Numbered from the stretch's first letter, positions 1 through 7,791 are shown. The stretch: 13,071 bases of DNA from an uncultured Flavobacterium sp. (GCF_946479975.1 NZ_CAMLIX010000149.1:1-13071), one strand, 5' to 3'. Program-made: numbers and translations. The notes: generated from the sequence alone by a model not told the origin.

Positions 1-14
1 GATTCGGCTTTTTT
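1..14 (-). terminator. Possible truncated terminator arm after nrdA
   Basis: The first 14 bases are a short G+C core followed by six T on the plus strand, so the minus strand reads A6-GCCGAATC just after the nrdA stop. This is what one arm of an intrinsic terminator (A-tract, stem, loop, stem, T-tract) would look like. The partner arm would lie outside the window, so the hairpin cannot be confirmed. This is inference from half a structure. Confidence 0.3.
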
Positions 15-19
15 AATAT

Positions 20-1714
20 TTATGATTCACAGCTGCTGCACGAAACAAGACTGGTTACTAATTCTTTAGAAACACTCTGGCTTCTTTGGTAATATAAACT
101 TTTAACTCCTTGCTGCCAAGCTTCGATCATTAAACGGTTTACATCTTTAATCGCTAATTCAGCCGGAATATTAAGATTTAAACTTTGTCCCTGATCTACA
201 AATTTCTGACGAATTCCTGCCTGCTGTACAATTTCTAACTGACTGATTTCTTTAAATGTTTTAAAAACATCTTTTTCTTCCTGAGTCAGTTGTTCCATAT
301 GCTGGACACTTCCTCCGTTTAGCATAATTCCCCTCCAAACTTCTTCGTTATCTAAACCTTTTTCTTCAAGGAGTTTTTTAAGGTATTTGTTTTTACGCAT
401 GAAATTTCCTTTGCTCAATCCAGCTTTGTAATAATTACTGCTGAAAGGCTCAATTCCTGGCGAAGTTTGTCCTAAAATTGCCGAAGAAGATGTTGTTGGT
501 GCAATTGCCATTGTTGTAGTGTTACGTCTTCCGTAACCTTTTAACAATTCTGGTTCACCGTAAATTCTAGCCAATTCCTGACTTGCTTTATCGGCTTTAT
601 CGCTAATATGTTTGAAAATCTCTGTCGTTTTCATTTTAGCTTCCATTCCTTCAAACGGAATCATGTTTTTCTGTAAATAAGAATGCCATCCTAAAACTCC
701 TAAACCTAAGGCACGGTGTCTTTTAGCAAATTTATTAGCTGCAGCTAAGTAATAGTTTCCTTCTGTTTTTTCGATGAATTCCTGTAAAACCGCATCAAGG
801 AAAAAGATCGCCAATTTAACCGCTTCAGTATCTTTCCATTCTTCATACAATTCTAAATTCATAGAAGAAAGACAGCAGATAAATGATTCGTCATGGGTTG
901 ACGGAAGCATAATCTCACTGCACAAATTACTTGCATTAATTCTAAGATTCTGATCTTTATAAACTTGTGGTTTATTTTTATTTACGTTGTCACTAAAGAA
1001 AATATAAGGCAGTCCTTTTTGCTGACGACTTTCTAAAACTTTAGCCCAAACTTGTCTTTTTTCTGCATCGCCGTCAATCATTTCCTGCATCCAATAATCT
1101 GGCACGCAGATTCCTGTAAACAAGTTCTGAATTGGGTTTCCGATACTTTTAATTTTCAAAAACTCTTCGATATCTGGGTGATCGATATCCAAATAAGCTG
1201 CAAACGCACCACGACGAACGCCACCTTGTGAAATCGTATCCATTGCCGTATCAAAAAGCTTCATGAAACTTACTGCTCCACTACTCTTTCCGTTATCTGT
1301 TACGGCGCTTCCGCGTTCGCGTAACTCACCAAAATAACCAGAAGTTCCACCACCGATTTTCGTCTGCATGATTACTTCTCCCAATTTATGTGTGATTCCT
1401 TCAATCTTATCTGGAACGTGAACATTAAAACAAGAAATTGGCAATCCTCTTTCGGTTCCCATATTGGCCCAAACTGGCGAACTGATACTCATCCAGCCTC
1501 TTTCGATCATTTCAACAAAAGACTCTTTCAATTCTGGTTTGTAAAGTCTTTTTGAAGCAGCTGTACAAATTCTGTCAATTGCACCTTCTACTGTTTCACC
1601 TTTTAAAAGATAGCCACGGTTGAGAATCTGCTCACTTTCAGAGTTTTTCCACCACATTTTTTTGTTGGTTTGTTCGTCAAAATTATTTGCTGGGTTTGTG
1701 TCTATTGTATTCAT
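20..1714 (-). CDS. nrdA: Class I (probably Id) ribonucleoside-diphosphate reductase, alpha subunit
   Basis: This is the catalytic subunit that reduces ribonucleoside diphosphates to deoxyribonucleotides in the cytosol. Visible residues include Cys95 (SCF), the active-site N263-L-C265-S-E267 (equivalent to E. coli N437/C439/E441), the second redox cysteine at C280 or C281, the tandem radical-transfer tyrosines Y541-Y542, and the C-terminal shuttle pair C559-x-x-C562. At 564 residues it is about 200 shorter than E. coli NrdA. The N-terminus goes straight into the MLSRGYLLKGE-like region, so the ATP-cone (overall activity site) is absent. The start follows the nrdB stop by 18 nt, consistent with one nrdB-nrdA transcript. 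Pairing with a class Id-like beta suggests that subclass. The alpha sequence alone does not prove it. Confidence 0.96.
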   Translation of the reverse strand: MNTIDTNPANNFDEQTNKKMWWKNSESEQILNRGYLLKGETVEGAIDRICTAASKRLYKPELKESFVEMIERGWMSISSPVWANMGTERGLPISCFNVHVPDKIEGITHKLGEVIMQTKIGGGTSGYFGELRERGSAVTDNGKSSGAVSFMKLFDTAMDTISQGGVRRGAFAAYLDIDHPDIEEFLKIKSIGNPIQNLFTGICVPDYWMQEMIDGDAEKRQVWAKVLESRQQKGLPYIFFSDNVNKNKPQVYKDQNLRINASNLCSEIMLPSTHDESFICCLSSMNLELYEEWKDTEAVKLAIFFLDAVLQEFIEKTEGNYYLAAANKFAKRHRALGLGVLGWHSYLQKNMIPFEGMEAKMKTTEIFKHISDKADKASQELARIYGEPELLKGYGRRNTTTMAIAPTTSSSAILGQTSPGIEPFSSNYYKAGLSKGNFMRKNKYLKKLLEEKGLDNEEVWRGIMLNGGSVQHMEQLTQEEKDVFKTFKEISQLEIVQQAGIRQKFVDQGQSLNLNIPAELAIKDVNRLMIEAWQQGVKSLYYQRSQSVSKELVTSLVSCSSCES

Positions 1715-1732
1715 ATTTATTATGGGCTTGTA

Positions 1733-2707
1733 TTAGAAAAGATCGTTTGCTGTGATACTTTTGTCGTGTTTTGTATATTCTACCGGACGTTTAGCAAAGA
1801 AATCATCTAAACTATTTGCAAAAACTTCTTCTTCAAACCAAGTCATTTTTGAATAGTCATCTGGAGAAACATTAAAAATCGTTTCGATATTAATTTGTTT
1901 CAAACTTTCATCGATTCTAAATTTCATGAAGTTTACTAAATCTTCTTTATTGATTGTTTCGATTGCTCCATCTTCAAAAATCCAGTCTAAAATATCTGCT
2001 TCAACACTGATAGATTCTTTTACCGTTTCTCTGATTAATTCTAAAGTGTCAGCATCAAAATATTCTGGAAATTCTTCACGGATTTTATTAATGATATAAA
2101 TTCCGCCATTAGCATGAATTTGTTCATCAATTGAAGTCCACGCAATAATATTACTCACATTTTTCATGTATCCTTTAAATCTTGTGAAAGACAATAAGAT
2201 AGCAAACTGGCTGAACAACGAAACATTTTCAATTAAAATACTGAACAAAATCAGCGACACCATATATTTTCTGTTGTCCTGAGATTTTGTGTCTTTCAAT
2301 ACATTCGAAAGATAATCTACACGTCTGCGAACTACAGGAACATCCAAAAGTCTTTCGAATTCATCATTATAACCTAACACTTCCAATAAACGAGAATAGG
2401 CTTCAGAATGTCTAAATTCACATTCTGCAAACGTAGTTCCCAATCCGTTGAATTCTGGTTTTGGAAAATGCTCGTATATATTACCCCAAAAACTTTTTAC
2501 CGCTACTTCAATCTGTGCAATAGCCAATAAACTATTTTTGATTGCTGTTTTTTCTGCATTGTTTAAATGTGCGTGAAAATCTTGTGTATCTGCAGTAAAA
2601 TCTACTTCGGTATGCACCCAGTAGGCTTTATTAATTGCTTCAGTAAATTGGAGAACCTCTGGATATTCAAAAGGTTTATAATTGATTCTTTTATCGAAAA
2701 TTGACAT
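1733..2707 (-). CDS. nrdB: Class Id ribonucleotide reductase, beta (radical-generating) subunit
   Basis: This ferritin-like beta subunit houses the dimetal cofactor that starts the radical in NrdA. Predicted metal ligands are E67, E97, H100, E160, E195 and H198. A tyrosine sits at position 104 and a lysine at 71. In the characterised F. johnsoniae class Id beta, Tyr104 is present but not oxidised, the cofactor is Mn(IV)/Mn(III) activated by free superoxide, and a subclass-specific lysine next to a ligand helix guides the oxidant. The Tyr104 numbering here matches, and K71 is the natural candidate for that lysine. No nrdI is seen nearby, as expected for Id. The 324-residue length leaves no room for the N-terminal ATP-cone fused to NrdB in the Leeuwenhoekiella class Id enzyme. 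The C-terminal tail ends ANDLF and probably docks on NrdA. First gene of the pair. Confidence 0.96.
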   Translation of the reverse strand: MSIFDKRINYKPFEYPEVLQFTEAINKAYWVHTEVDFTADTQDFHAHLNNAEKTAIKNSLLAIAQIEVAVKSFWGNIYEHFPKPEFNGLGTTFAECEFRHSEAYSRLLEVLGYNDEFERLLDVPVVRRRVDYLSNVLKDTKSQDNRKYMVSLILFSILIENVSLFSQFAILLSFTRFKGYMKNVSNIIAWTSIDEQIHANGGIYIINKIREEFPEYFDADTLELIRETVKESISVEADILDWIFEDGAIETINKEDLVNFMKFRIDESLKQINIETIFNVSPDDYSKMTWFEEEVFANSLDDFFAKRPVEYTKHDKSITANDLF

Positions 2708-2749
2708 ATATATATAGAATTTTAAGTGACAAGGTTTAAACTGAAAACC

Positions 2750-2773
2750 GAGCGCTCATTGCAGGTGGTACCA
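2750..2773. promoter_or_regulatory. GC-rich leader with two 8-bp palindromes upstream of nrdB
   Basis: Between the nrdB start and its proposed -7 box lies a GC-rich island in otherwise AT-rich DNA. It holds two perfect 8-bp palindromes, GAGCGCTC (2750-2757) and TGGTACCA (2766-2773), whose centres are 16 bp apart. They would fall in the roughly 80-nt 5' leader of the nrdBA transcript, so they could be operator half-sites or part of an RNA structure. The sequence does not match the NrdR box consensus as I know it. Function unknown. Confidence 0.35.
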
Positions 2774-2792
2774 GCGTGTTTTTCAATTGATA

Positions 2793-2800
2793 CAAATTTA
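2793..2800 (-). promoter_or_regulatory. Candidate nrdBA promoter -7 box
   Basis: The minus strand reads TAAATTTG here, an exact match to the Bacteroidota -7 consensus TAnnTTTG, about 85 nt upstream of the nrdB start. No clear TTG -33 element is found 17-23 nt further upstream, so the assignment rests on the -7 box alone. Confidence 0.45.
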
Positions 2801-2849
2801 ACCCACAGTTCTACTTTTGTCTAGTTTTAGATGTTAAAAATCAGACCAA

Positions 2850-3017
2850 TTATCAACAGTCTTAAAACTTCAAAAAAGGACGATTTATAAATTTTATCAA
2901 CATCAAAATACGAACTTGTAATTCACAATGAATTAGCTTCTTCACTAAAAATCATGTCAAGTTATCAACATCAAAAAGTTATCGTTTAGAAGCATTATTA
3001 GAAAACAGTTATCAACA
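2850..3017 (+). promoter_or_regulatory. Cluster of four TTATCAACA DnaA-box-like sites
   Basis: The 9-mer TTATCAACA occurs four times on the plus strand, at 2850-2858, 2894-2902, 2962-2970 and 3009-3017, with start spacings of 44, 68 and 47 bp. It differs at one position from the E. coli DnaA box TTATCCACA. The second and third copies share the longer run TTATCAACATCAAAA. A related inverted site (TTATCAATA on the minus strand) is at 3074-3082. The cluster lies 50-220 bp upstream of the nrdBA -7 box. DnaA is known to bind and regulate the E. coli nrdAB promoter, so a cell-cycle input to dNTP synthesis is a reasonable inference. A replication origin is the alternative, but no dnaA or dnaN is nearby. 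Confidence 0.5.
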
Positions 3018-3672
3018 AGTAGTTCGGACAAAATGAAAAATGAGGATTAGTTTTAGAATAAAAAAACATCCTTTATTGATAATAATTCTAAATAATATTT
3101 TTTGATTTTCAGAAGATTTATAAATATAACATTTTAAAAAACAAACCTTTATATAATAAACCATTATCTTAGAGTTTATCAGCCTTTAGGCAAAATCTGA
3201 AAAAGCTTTCCATTTAACATTAAATTCTTATTAAAATAAAATTAACTTCTAAAAACGTCAGCAAAAGCAAAATCAGATTTTAAAATTGCATTTTTTTGAA
3301 AAGTAAATGAAACGGTCGAACTGCATCTTTACAAAAAACTTTCGAGTTCATTTATGTAAAAGGAGTTACGATATTATATTCTTCTAAAAACTATTTTTTA
3401 TACTTTTAATACACTTAATATAAAATTTAATGAAGCAGAAAATGCGTAGAAATACCTGAAAAATTATTTTAATAATATTTTAACTTGCGGTAGAAATTCA
3501 AAGAGCAAAATTAAGTTTAACATCTAAATCAGGGTTGGAAATGGTAAAACAAATCAAAAATATTTTATCACATAATACAGATCATAATCAATACTTTATC
3601 ATTATCAGCACATATTAAATATTCTTTTTTATTAATTTTATTATCACAATTTCATTCGCCAAAACAAATTTA
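3018..3672. other. AT-rich intergenic stretch with no recognised gene
   Basis: I see no convincing coding region, RNA gene or exact promoter here. The stretch is very AT-rich, with many poly-A and poly-T runs. The only notable structure is an imperfect inverted repeat at 3304-3354. The promoter of the gene starting at 3673 must lie here, but no TAnnTTTG box with a -33 partner could be identified. Confidence 0.5.
3304..3354. repeat. Imperfect inverted repeat (possible hairpin)
   Basis: The left arm 3304-3320 (TAAATG, AAC, TCGAA) pairs with the right arm 3341-3354 (TTCGA, GTT, CATTTA). This gives 14 base pairs interrupted by a one-base and a two-base bulge, with a 20-nt A-rich loop. No T-tract follows on either strand, so it is not a standard terminator. 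It may be a chance fold in AT-rich DNA or part of a small RNA. Confidence 0.3.
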
Positions 3673-5346
3673 ATGTCTGCCAAAAAAATATATTTCATTG
3701 TTTTGTTCTTTTATGCATTTGTTATAAATGCTCAAAAACTGCAAATTAAATCTTCAAAAAACTATATTAAAAATATAGAATCTATTCTGAATCAAGAAAA
3801 GAATTTTGGCACAGATACAACCGCTTTAAAAAACTATCTTGCTCCTTTAAACAAAATATTAGGATACAAAATTGTTTACGAAGGCTTACTCGCAAATGGT
3901 TACAGTAACTTTTACAACGCTCGCAATACAGCTTCAGACCGTTATTATTTACAATCTATTGAAAAAGCGGCAGCTTCTGATAATATTTCAATACAAATCT
4001 GGTCAGAGCTCAACTACATTAACTATTTATATTTCTACAGAGATTACATCAAACTCACTCCTTATTTATTAGAAATAATGGAAAAAGTTGAAACTCTTCC
4101 TGCGGGACAAATAATAGCAGCCGATCAAACTTATAAAAAAATTGGATGGATCCTGCACTCCTTTGGCGATTATAATAAGTCACTACATTATTTAAAACTC
4201 GCCGAAAAACAAGCCGCTAAAAATACGTCTGAATATGCTTCTATTATTAATTCGATAGGATTAAATTATCTGTATATTAAAGATTATAAAATGGCTTCGC
4301 AGTATTTAAATGAAACTGCAAAAATGTCGCAGCAGATTCATGATGATGTCCGTTATGCCAAAGCTTTAGGTGATTTATCCAAAATAAGTGAGCAGAAAGG
4401 CGATTTTGAAACTGCAGTTGCTTTCTTAAAAAAAGACATTCAAATATCGGAACAATATAAAAGTGATCAAAATACTATGTACGCTTCTATTTTATTGGCT
4501 GAAGTATTCTTAAAAAACAATCGTCTTGAAGATGCTGCAGCTTTTTTGAAAAAAGCAGAAAATATTGCTGTCACAAAATCTTATTTTAAAAAATCAGAAC
4601 TGCAGATTATCAAATTAAAACTTCAAATATTAAAACTTCAAAATTCATCAGAAAACGAATTAGATTTAAGACGCCGAATGGTAGCAATTGAAGATTCGCT
4701 TCAAAATGAAGATGGAGATACCGCTATTAATCAGGCGAACTGGATTATTGAAAAAAACAATTACCAGCAACGTATTGATGAGACCAAAGAGAAATACGAA
4801 TCGACTCTGAAAAAATTCTACGTCATTATAATACTGATGTTGTCGAGTATGATTTTGCTGATTTTTGTTTATTTCAGCAAAAAGTACAAAGACAGACAGC
4901 GTCAATATGAGCGAAAAGTAAAAGCTTTAAAAAATGAAAAATTAATAGCAGAACAAAAAGTACATGAAGATTTAAAATCTCAAATAGAGTATTTGAAAGA
5001 GAGAAATTATCATATCAAAAATTTAAAAGAGGAAATCGAAAATATAAAAGAAACTTCATTTTATTATTTAGAGAGAAAGCAGGGAAAACTCAGCGCTTTA
5101 CTTCAATCGTATATCATGAGCGAAACAGAATGGAATAGTTTTACGAGTGAATTTCGAAAAGAATTTTCGGTTTTGTATGCCTACATCCATCAAAATTTTC
5201 CAGGAATTACAACTTCTTATGAGCGAATTTTAATGCTTCAAAAATTGGATTTTAGTAATCATGAAATAGCCGAATTGTTAGGGATTTCAAATGAAGCCGT
5301 AAAAGAAGCCAAACAAATTCTGGAAGAAAAACTTGGAGAAATTTAA
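3673..5346 (+). CDS. TPR-repeat, membrane-anchored HTH regulator-like protein
   Basis: A signal-peptide-like N-terminus with probable cleavage after INA20 is followed by a helical domain with about four recognisable tetratricopeptide repeats (roughly residues 155-300). Next come one transmembrane helix (about 382-402), a charged coiled coil (about 404-465) and a C-terminal helix-turn-helix-like segment (about 510-555, with the core NHEIAELLGISNEAVKEAK). This architecture is common in Bacteroidota: an exported TPR sensor joined through the membrane to a cytosolic LuxR-like DNA-binding domain. The TPR part would lie in the periplasm. The DNA-binding helix is divergent, since SNEAVKEAKQIL replaces the usual S-x-x-T-V-x-x-H arrangement, so DNA binding is inferred. 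It stands 269 bp upstream of the ankyrin gene on the same strand. Whether it controls that locus is unknown. Confidence 0.8.
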   Translation: MSAKKIYFIVLFFYAFVINAQKLQIKSSKNYIKNIESILNQEKNFGTDTTALKNYLAPLNKILGYKIVYEGLLANGYSNFYNARNTASDRYYLQSIEKAAASDNISIQIWSELNYINYLYFYRDYIKLTPYLLEIMEKVETLPAGQIIAADQTYKKIGWILHSFGDYNKSLHYLKLAEKQAAKNTSEYASIINSIGLNYLYIKDYKMASQYLNETAKMSQQIHDDVRYAKALGDLSKISEQKGDFETAVAFLKKDIQISEQYKSDQNTMYASILLAEVFLKNNRLEDAAAFLKKAENIAVTKSYFKKSELQIIKLKLQILKLQNSSENELDLRRRMVAIEDSLQNEDGDTAINQANWIIEKNNYQQRIDETKEKYESTLKKFYVIIILMLSSMILLIFVYFSKKYKDRQRQYERKVKALKNEKLIAEQKVHEDLKSQIEYLKERNYHIKNLKEEIENIKETSFYYLERKQGKLSALLQSYIMSETEWNSFTSEFRKEFSVLYAYIHQNFPGITTSYERILMLQKLDFSNHEIAELLGISNEAVKEAKQILEEKLGEI

Positions 5347-5495
5347 TGCTCTTTTTAAAAGTATAAATCTAGTCAAAATCAATAGTTGAAGGAACTAAAT
5401 TAAAGGTATTGCCTTTAAAAAAATTAAAATTGGCTTAAGCTATTCTTAATTTTTTATAAAATAACATCAAAATTCTCTTTTACATCAAATTATTA

Positions 5496-5525
5496 TTGGT
5501 TTAAGAATATTAATTTTTACATTTG
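5496..5525 (+). promoter_or_regulatory. Bacteroidota-type promoter upstream of the ankyrin gene
   Basis: TTG at 5496-5498 and TACATTTG at 5518-5525 match the flavobacterial consensus TTG-N(17-23)-TAnnTTTG with a 19-nt spacer. Transcription would start near 5531 and give a leader of about 85 nt before the ATG at 5616. This is the best full promoter match on the plus strand and marks the likely start of the redox locus. Confidence 0.6.
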
Positions 5526-5615
5526 CTTTATTTTTAATTATTCTAAATAGACGATTAAAAATCCTATAAAAGTAAATTAAAACCTGTACAATTCAACAAC
5601 TATAAATAGTCTAGT

Positions 5616-7106
5616 ATGAAAAAGAATTTTTTTGTTTCTTTTGCCCTTGCCACAACTCTTTTTGTGAGTGCACAGCAGAAAAACGCTCTGTTAGAACAAT
5701 CTTTCTGGAAAACTTCTCCAACGGTAGAAACAGTAAAAGCAGAGATCGCAAAAGGAAATAATCCAGCTGAAGCAAATGCAAATGCATTCGACGCAGCCAC
5801 ATTAGCAATCAACAATGATGCTCCTTTAGCGACTATCAAATTCTTAATAGAACAGCCGGGAAATTCAATCACAAAATTAACGCACGATAATCGTATTTAT
5901 TTACACTGGGCGGCTTACAGAGGCAATACCGAATTGGTAGAATATTTAATTTCTAAAGGTTCTGATGTAAATTTTGAAGACAGCCACGGCACAGCGCCAG
6001 CAGATTTTGCTGCGTCAAACGGACAGTCAAATCCTGCAATGTATGATGCCTTTTTTAAAGCCGGTTTAAATCCGACAAAAAAATATGCAAACGGTGCGAA
6101 TCTTTTACTTTTAGCTATTGCTGCTGATAAAGATTTAAAAGCAGCCGAATATTTTGCTACAAAAGGAATGTCATTAAAAGATGTTGACAGCGAAGGAAAT
6201 ACAGCTTTTACGTATGCTGCAAGATCTGGAAATATTCCGTTTTTGAAAAAACTTTTAGAAAAAGGAATTAAACCAACTGATAACGCTCTTTTAGTTGCTG
6301 CACAAGGAAGTCGTAGAGAAACTAATACGCTGGAAACTTATAAATATCTAGTTGAAGAAGTAAAAATTAAAGCGACAGCTCAAAACAAAGCAGGACAAAA
6401 TGTACTGCATATTTTGGCTGGAAAACCAAATCAGAAAGAGATTATTGAGTACTTTTTATCAAAAGGAGTTGATGTAAATAAAGCTGATAAAGAAGGAAAT
6501 ACGCCTTTAATGATGGCAGCTACTGCAAGAGAAATTGCTGCTTTAGAACTTTTTCTTCCAAAAGCAAAAAACATAAACACACAAAATCTAAAAGGAGAAT
6601 CTGCTTTAACTTATGCCGTTAAAAATGGTACACCAGAAGCTGTAAATTTACTTTTATCTAAAGGTGCAGATGTGAATGTAAAAGATAAGGACGGCAATAA
6701 TTTAGGCGTTTATCTGGTACAATCTTACCGCCCAGCCGGAAGAGAAAAAGCAACGACAGATGTTTTTGATGCTAAAGGTAAATTACTTCAAGATAAAGGA
6801 TTAAACTTAGCGACTCCTCAAAAAGATGGAAATACTTTGTATCATTTGGCAATTACTAAAAATGATGTTGCTCTTTTGAAAAAAATAACAGATTTAAAAG
6901 TAGACATTAATGCAAAAAACAAAGACGGTTTAACGGCATTACACAGAGCGGCAATGACTTCTAAAGATGATGCCATTTTAAAATATCTTGTTGAAGCTGG
7001 TGCCAAAAAAGACATTAACACCGAATTTGATGAAACGGCTTATGCTTTAGCCAAAGAAAACGAACTGCTTACGAAAAGTAATATCTCAGTTGAATTTTTA
7101 AAATAA
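5616..7106 (+). CDS. Exported ankyrin-repeat protein
   Basis: The protein is 496 residues long, with a clear signal peptide (lysines, hydrophobic core, cleavage probably after VSA19 before Gln20), so it is likely periplasmic. The rest is ankyrin repeats. Good copies have LHWAAYRGNTELVEYLISKG near 96-115, NTAFTYAARSGN near 195-206, NTPLMMAA near 295-302, ALTYAVKNGTPEAVNLLLSKG near 330-350 and ALHRAAMTSKDDAILKYL near 441-458, with frequent GADVN-type turns. Ankyrin arrays bind other proteins and have no enzymatic role of their own. It begins the plus-strand group with the DUF2271 gene (96-bp gap), the PepSY reductase and apbE, which suggests it scaffolds or protects a periplasmic redox partner. 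That role is inference. A good promoter lies upstream. Confidence 0.9.
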   Translation: MKKNFFVSFALATTLFVSAQQKNALLEQSFWKTSPTVETVKAEIAKGNNPAEANANAFDAATLAINNDAPLATIKFLIEQPGNSITKLTHDNRIYLHWAAYRGNTELVEYLISKGSDVNFEDSHGTAPADFAASNGQSNPAMYDAFFKAGLNPTKKYANGANLLLLAIAADKDLKAAEYFATKGMSLKDVDSEGNTAFTYAARSGNIPFLKKLLEKGIKPTDNALLVAAQGSRRETNTLETYKYLVEEVKIKATAQNKAGQNVLHILAGKPNQKEIIEYFLSKGVDVNKADKEGNTPLMMAATAREIAALELFLPKAKNINTQNLKGESALTYAVKNGTPEAVNLLLSKGADVNVKDKDGNNLGVYLVQSYRPAGREKATTDVFDAKGKLLQDKGLNLATPQKDGNTLYHLAITKNDVALLKKITDLKVDINAKNKDGLTALHRAAMTSKDDAILKYLVEAGAKKDINTEFDETAYALAKENELLTKSNISVEFLK

Positions 7107-7120
7107 AATAATCAATTTTT

Positions 7121-7167
7121 GAAATTCCAAATTCCAAGTTTTATTTTGCTTTTTGAATTTGAATTTC
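7121..7167. repeat. Inverted repeat between the ankyrin and DUF2271 genes
   Basis: GAAATTC (7121-7127) and AAATTC (7129-7134) pair with GAATTT (7155-7160) and GAATTTC (7161-7167). This forms 13 pairs with a single bulged C and a 20-nt T-rich loop. The stem is AT-rich and has no T-tract after it, so it is more likely an mRNA processing or stabilising hairpin, or chance, than a strong terminator. Confidence 0.35.
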
Positions 7168-7202
7168 AGCATTAAAATTACCAATCAATACAAATAAATT
7201 TT

Positions 7203-7685
7203 ATGAAATCTATATTAAAAATTGCTCTTACAAGTGCTTTTATCTTTTTGCTTTCTTTCCAATCTAATGCGCAGTCGAGCAAATACAAATGCATGCTGCA
7301 AATGAACAATTATATGGGCGAAGGTGCTTATATCGTTGTTTCTTTAATCAATGCAAATGGCGAGTACGAAAAGACACTTTATGTAATGGGCGATGATAAA
7401 AAATGGTACAAATCATTGAAGGAATGGAATAAATTCCATGCGCAGAAAAACGATGATATCAGCGCAAAAACGGGAGCTTCTGTTACAGGCGGCGACCGAA
7501 GCGTAACGACTATTGAAATCGAAAATTCTAAAATAAACAAAGGGTATAAACTGCGTTTTGAGTCGGCTGTTGAAGACCAGAAATATTATGTAAGCGATCT
7601 TGAAATTCCGCTTACAACTGAGGGTATCGCCGACAAAACAGAAGGAAAAGGCTATATCAAATACGTAAGATTAAATAAAATATAA
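7203..7685 (+). CDS. DUF2271 family periplasmic protein with FMN-attachment motif
   Basis: The 160-residue protein has a signal peptide (cleavage probably after SNA23) and one compact beta-rich domain typical of DUF2271. After the W68/W75 pair it has DDISAK-TGASVT (84-95). Residues T90-G-A-S93-V-T95 fit the [ST]-G-A-[ST]-x-[ST] acceptor motif to which ApbE joins FMN through a phosphoester in NqrC and RnfG-type proteins. Ser93 would be the acceptor. DUF2271 genes recur beside PepSY-membrane and apbE genes, as here. The likely job is a covalently flavinylated periplasmic electron carrier. Two residues (AK) separate the usual D-x-[ILV]-S from T-G-A compared with the tightest form of the motif, so flavinylation is probable but unproven. 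Alternative: a substrate-binding domain without flavin. Confidence 0.8.
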   Translation: MKSILKIALTSAFIFLLSFQSNAQSSKYKCMLQMNNYMGEGAYIVVSLINANGEYEKTLYVMGDDKKWYKSLKEWNKFHAQKNDDISAKTGASVTGGDRSVTTIEIENSKINKGYKLRFESAVEDQKYYVSDLEIPLTTEGIADKTEGKGYIKYVRLNKI

Positions 7686-7756
7686 AACTTTAGTATTTTA
7701 CTTTTAACGTTCAATTAAAGTAGAAATTCTATTTTTATTTTTTCAATTTAAAAAAC

Positions 7757-7791
7757 AAGCTTTGTCAAAGTTTCTAATTTTGACAAAGCTT
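7757..7791. terminator. Strong hairpin between DUF2271 and PepSY genes
   Basis: AAGCTTTGTCAAA (7757-7769) and TTTGACAAAGCTT (7779-7791) form a perfect 13-bp stem with a 9-nt loop. It lies 72 nt after the DUF2271 stop and 33 nt before the PepSY start. A-rich sequence precedes it and only a short T-rich stretch follows, so it may be a partial terminator or attenuator. The loop and right arm also contain TAATTTTG (7775-7782), which fits the -7 consensus, but no -33 TTG lies at proper spacing. Confidence 0.5.

Noticed and set aside
2708..3672. Chromosomal replication origin (oriC)
   Set aside because: DnaA-like boxes, AT-richness and diverging genes fit, but no dnaA, dnaN or gyrB neighbour is present and GC skew of the whole chromosome cannot be seen. 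Kept as an alternative explanation only.
4666..4905. Minus-strand reading frame inside the TPR regulator
   Set aside because: It lies wholly within a well-supported plus-strand gene, covers its transmembrane region in another frame and shows no family features.
5600..5872. Minus-strand reading frames over the start of the ankyrin gene
   Set aside because: They are shadows of the signal peptide and first ankyrin region. The plus-strand protein has clear repeats.
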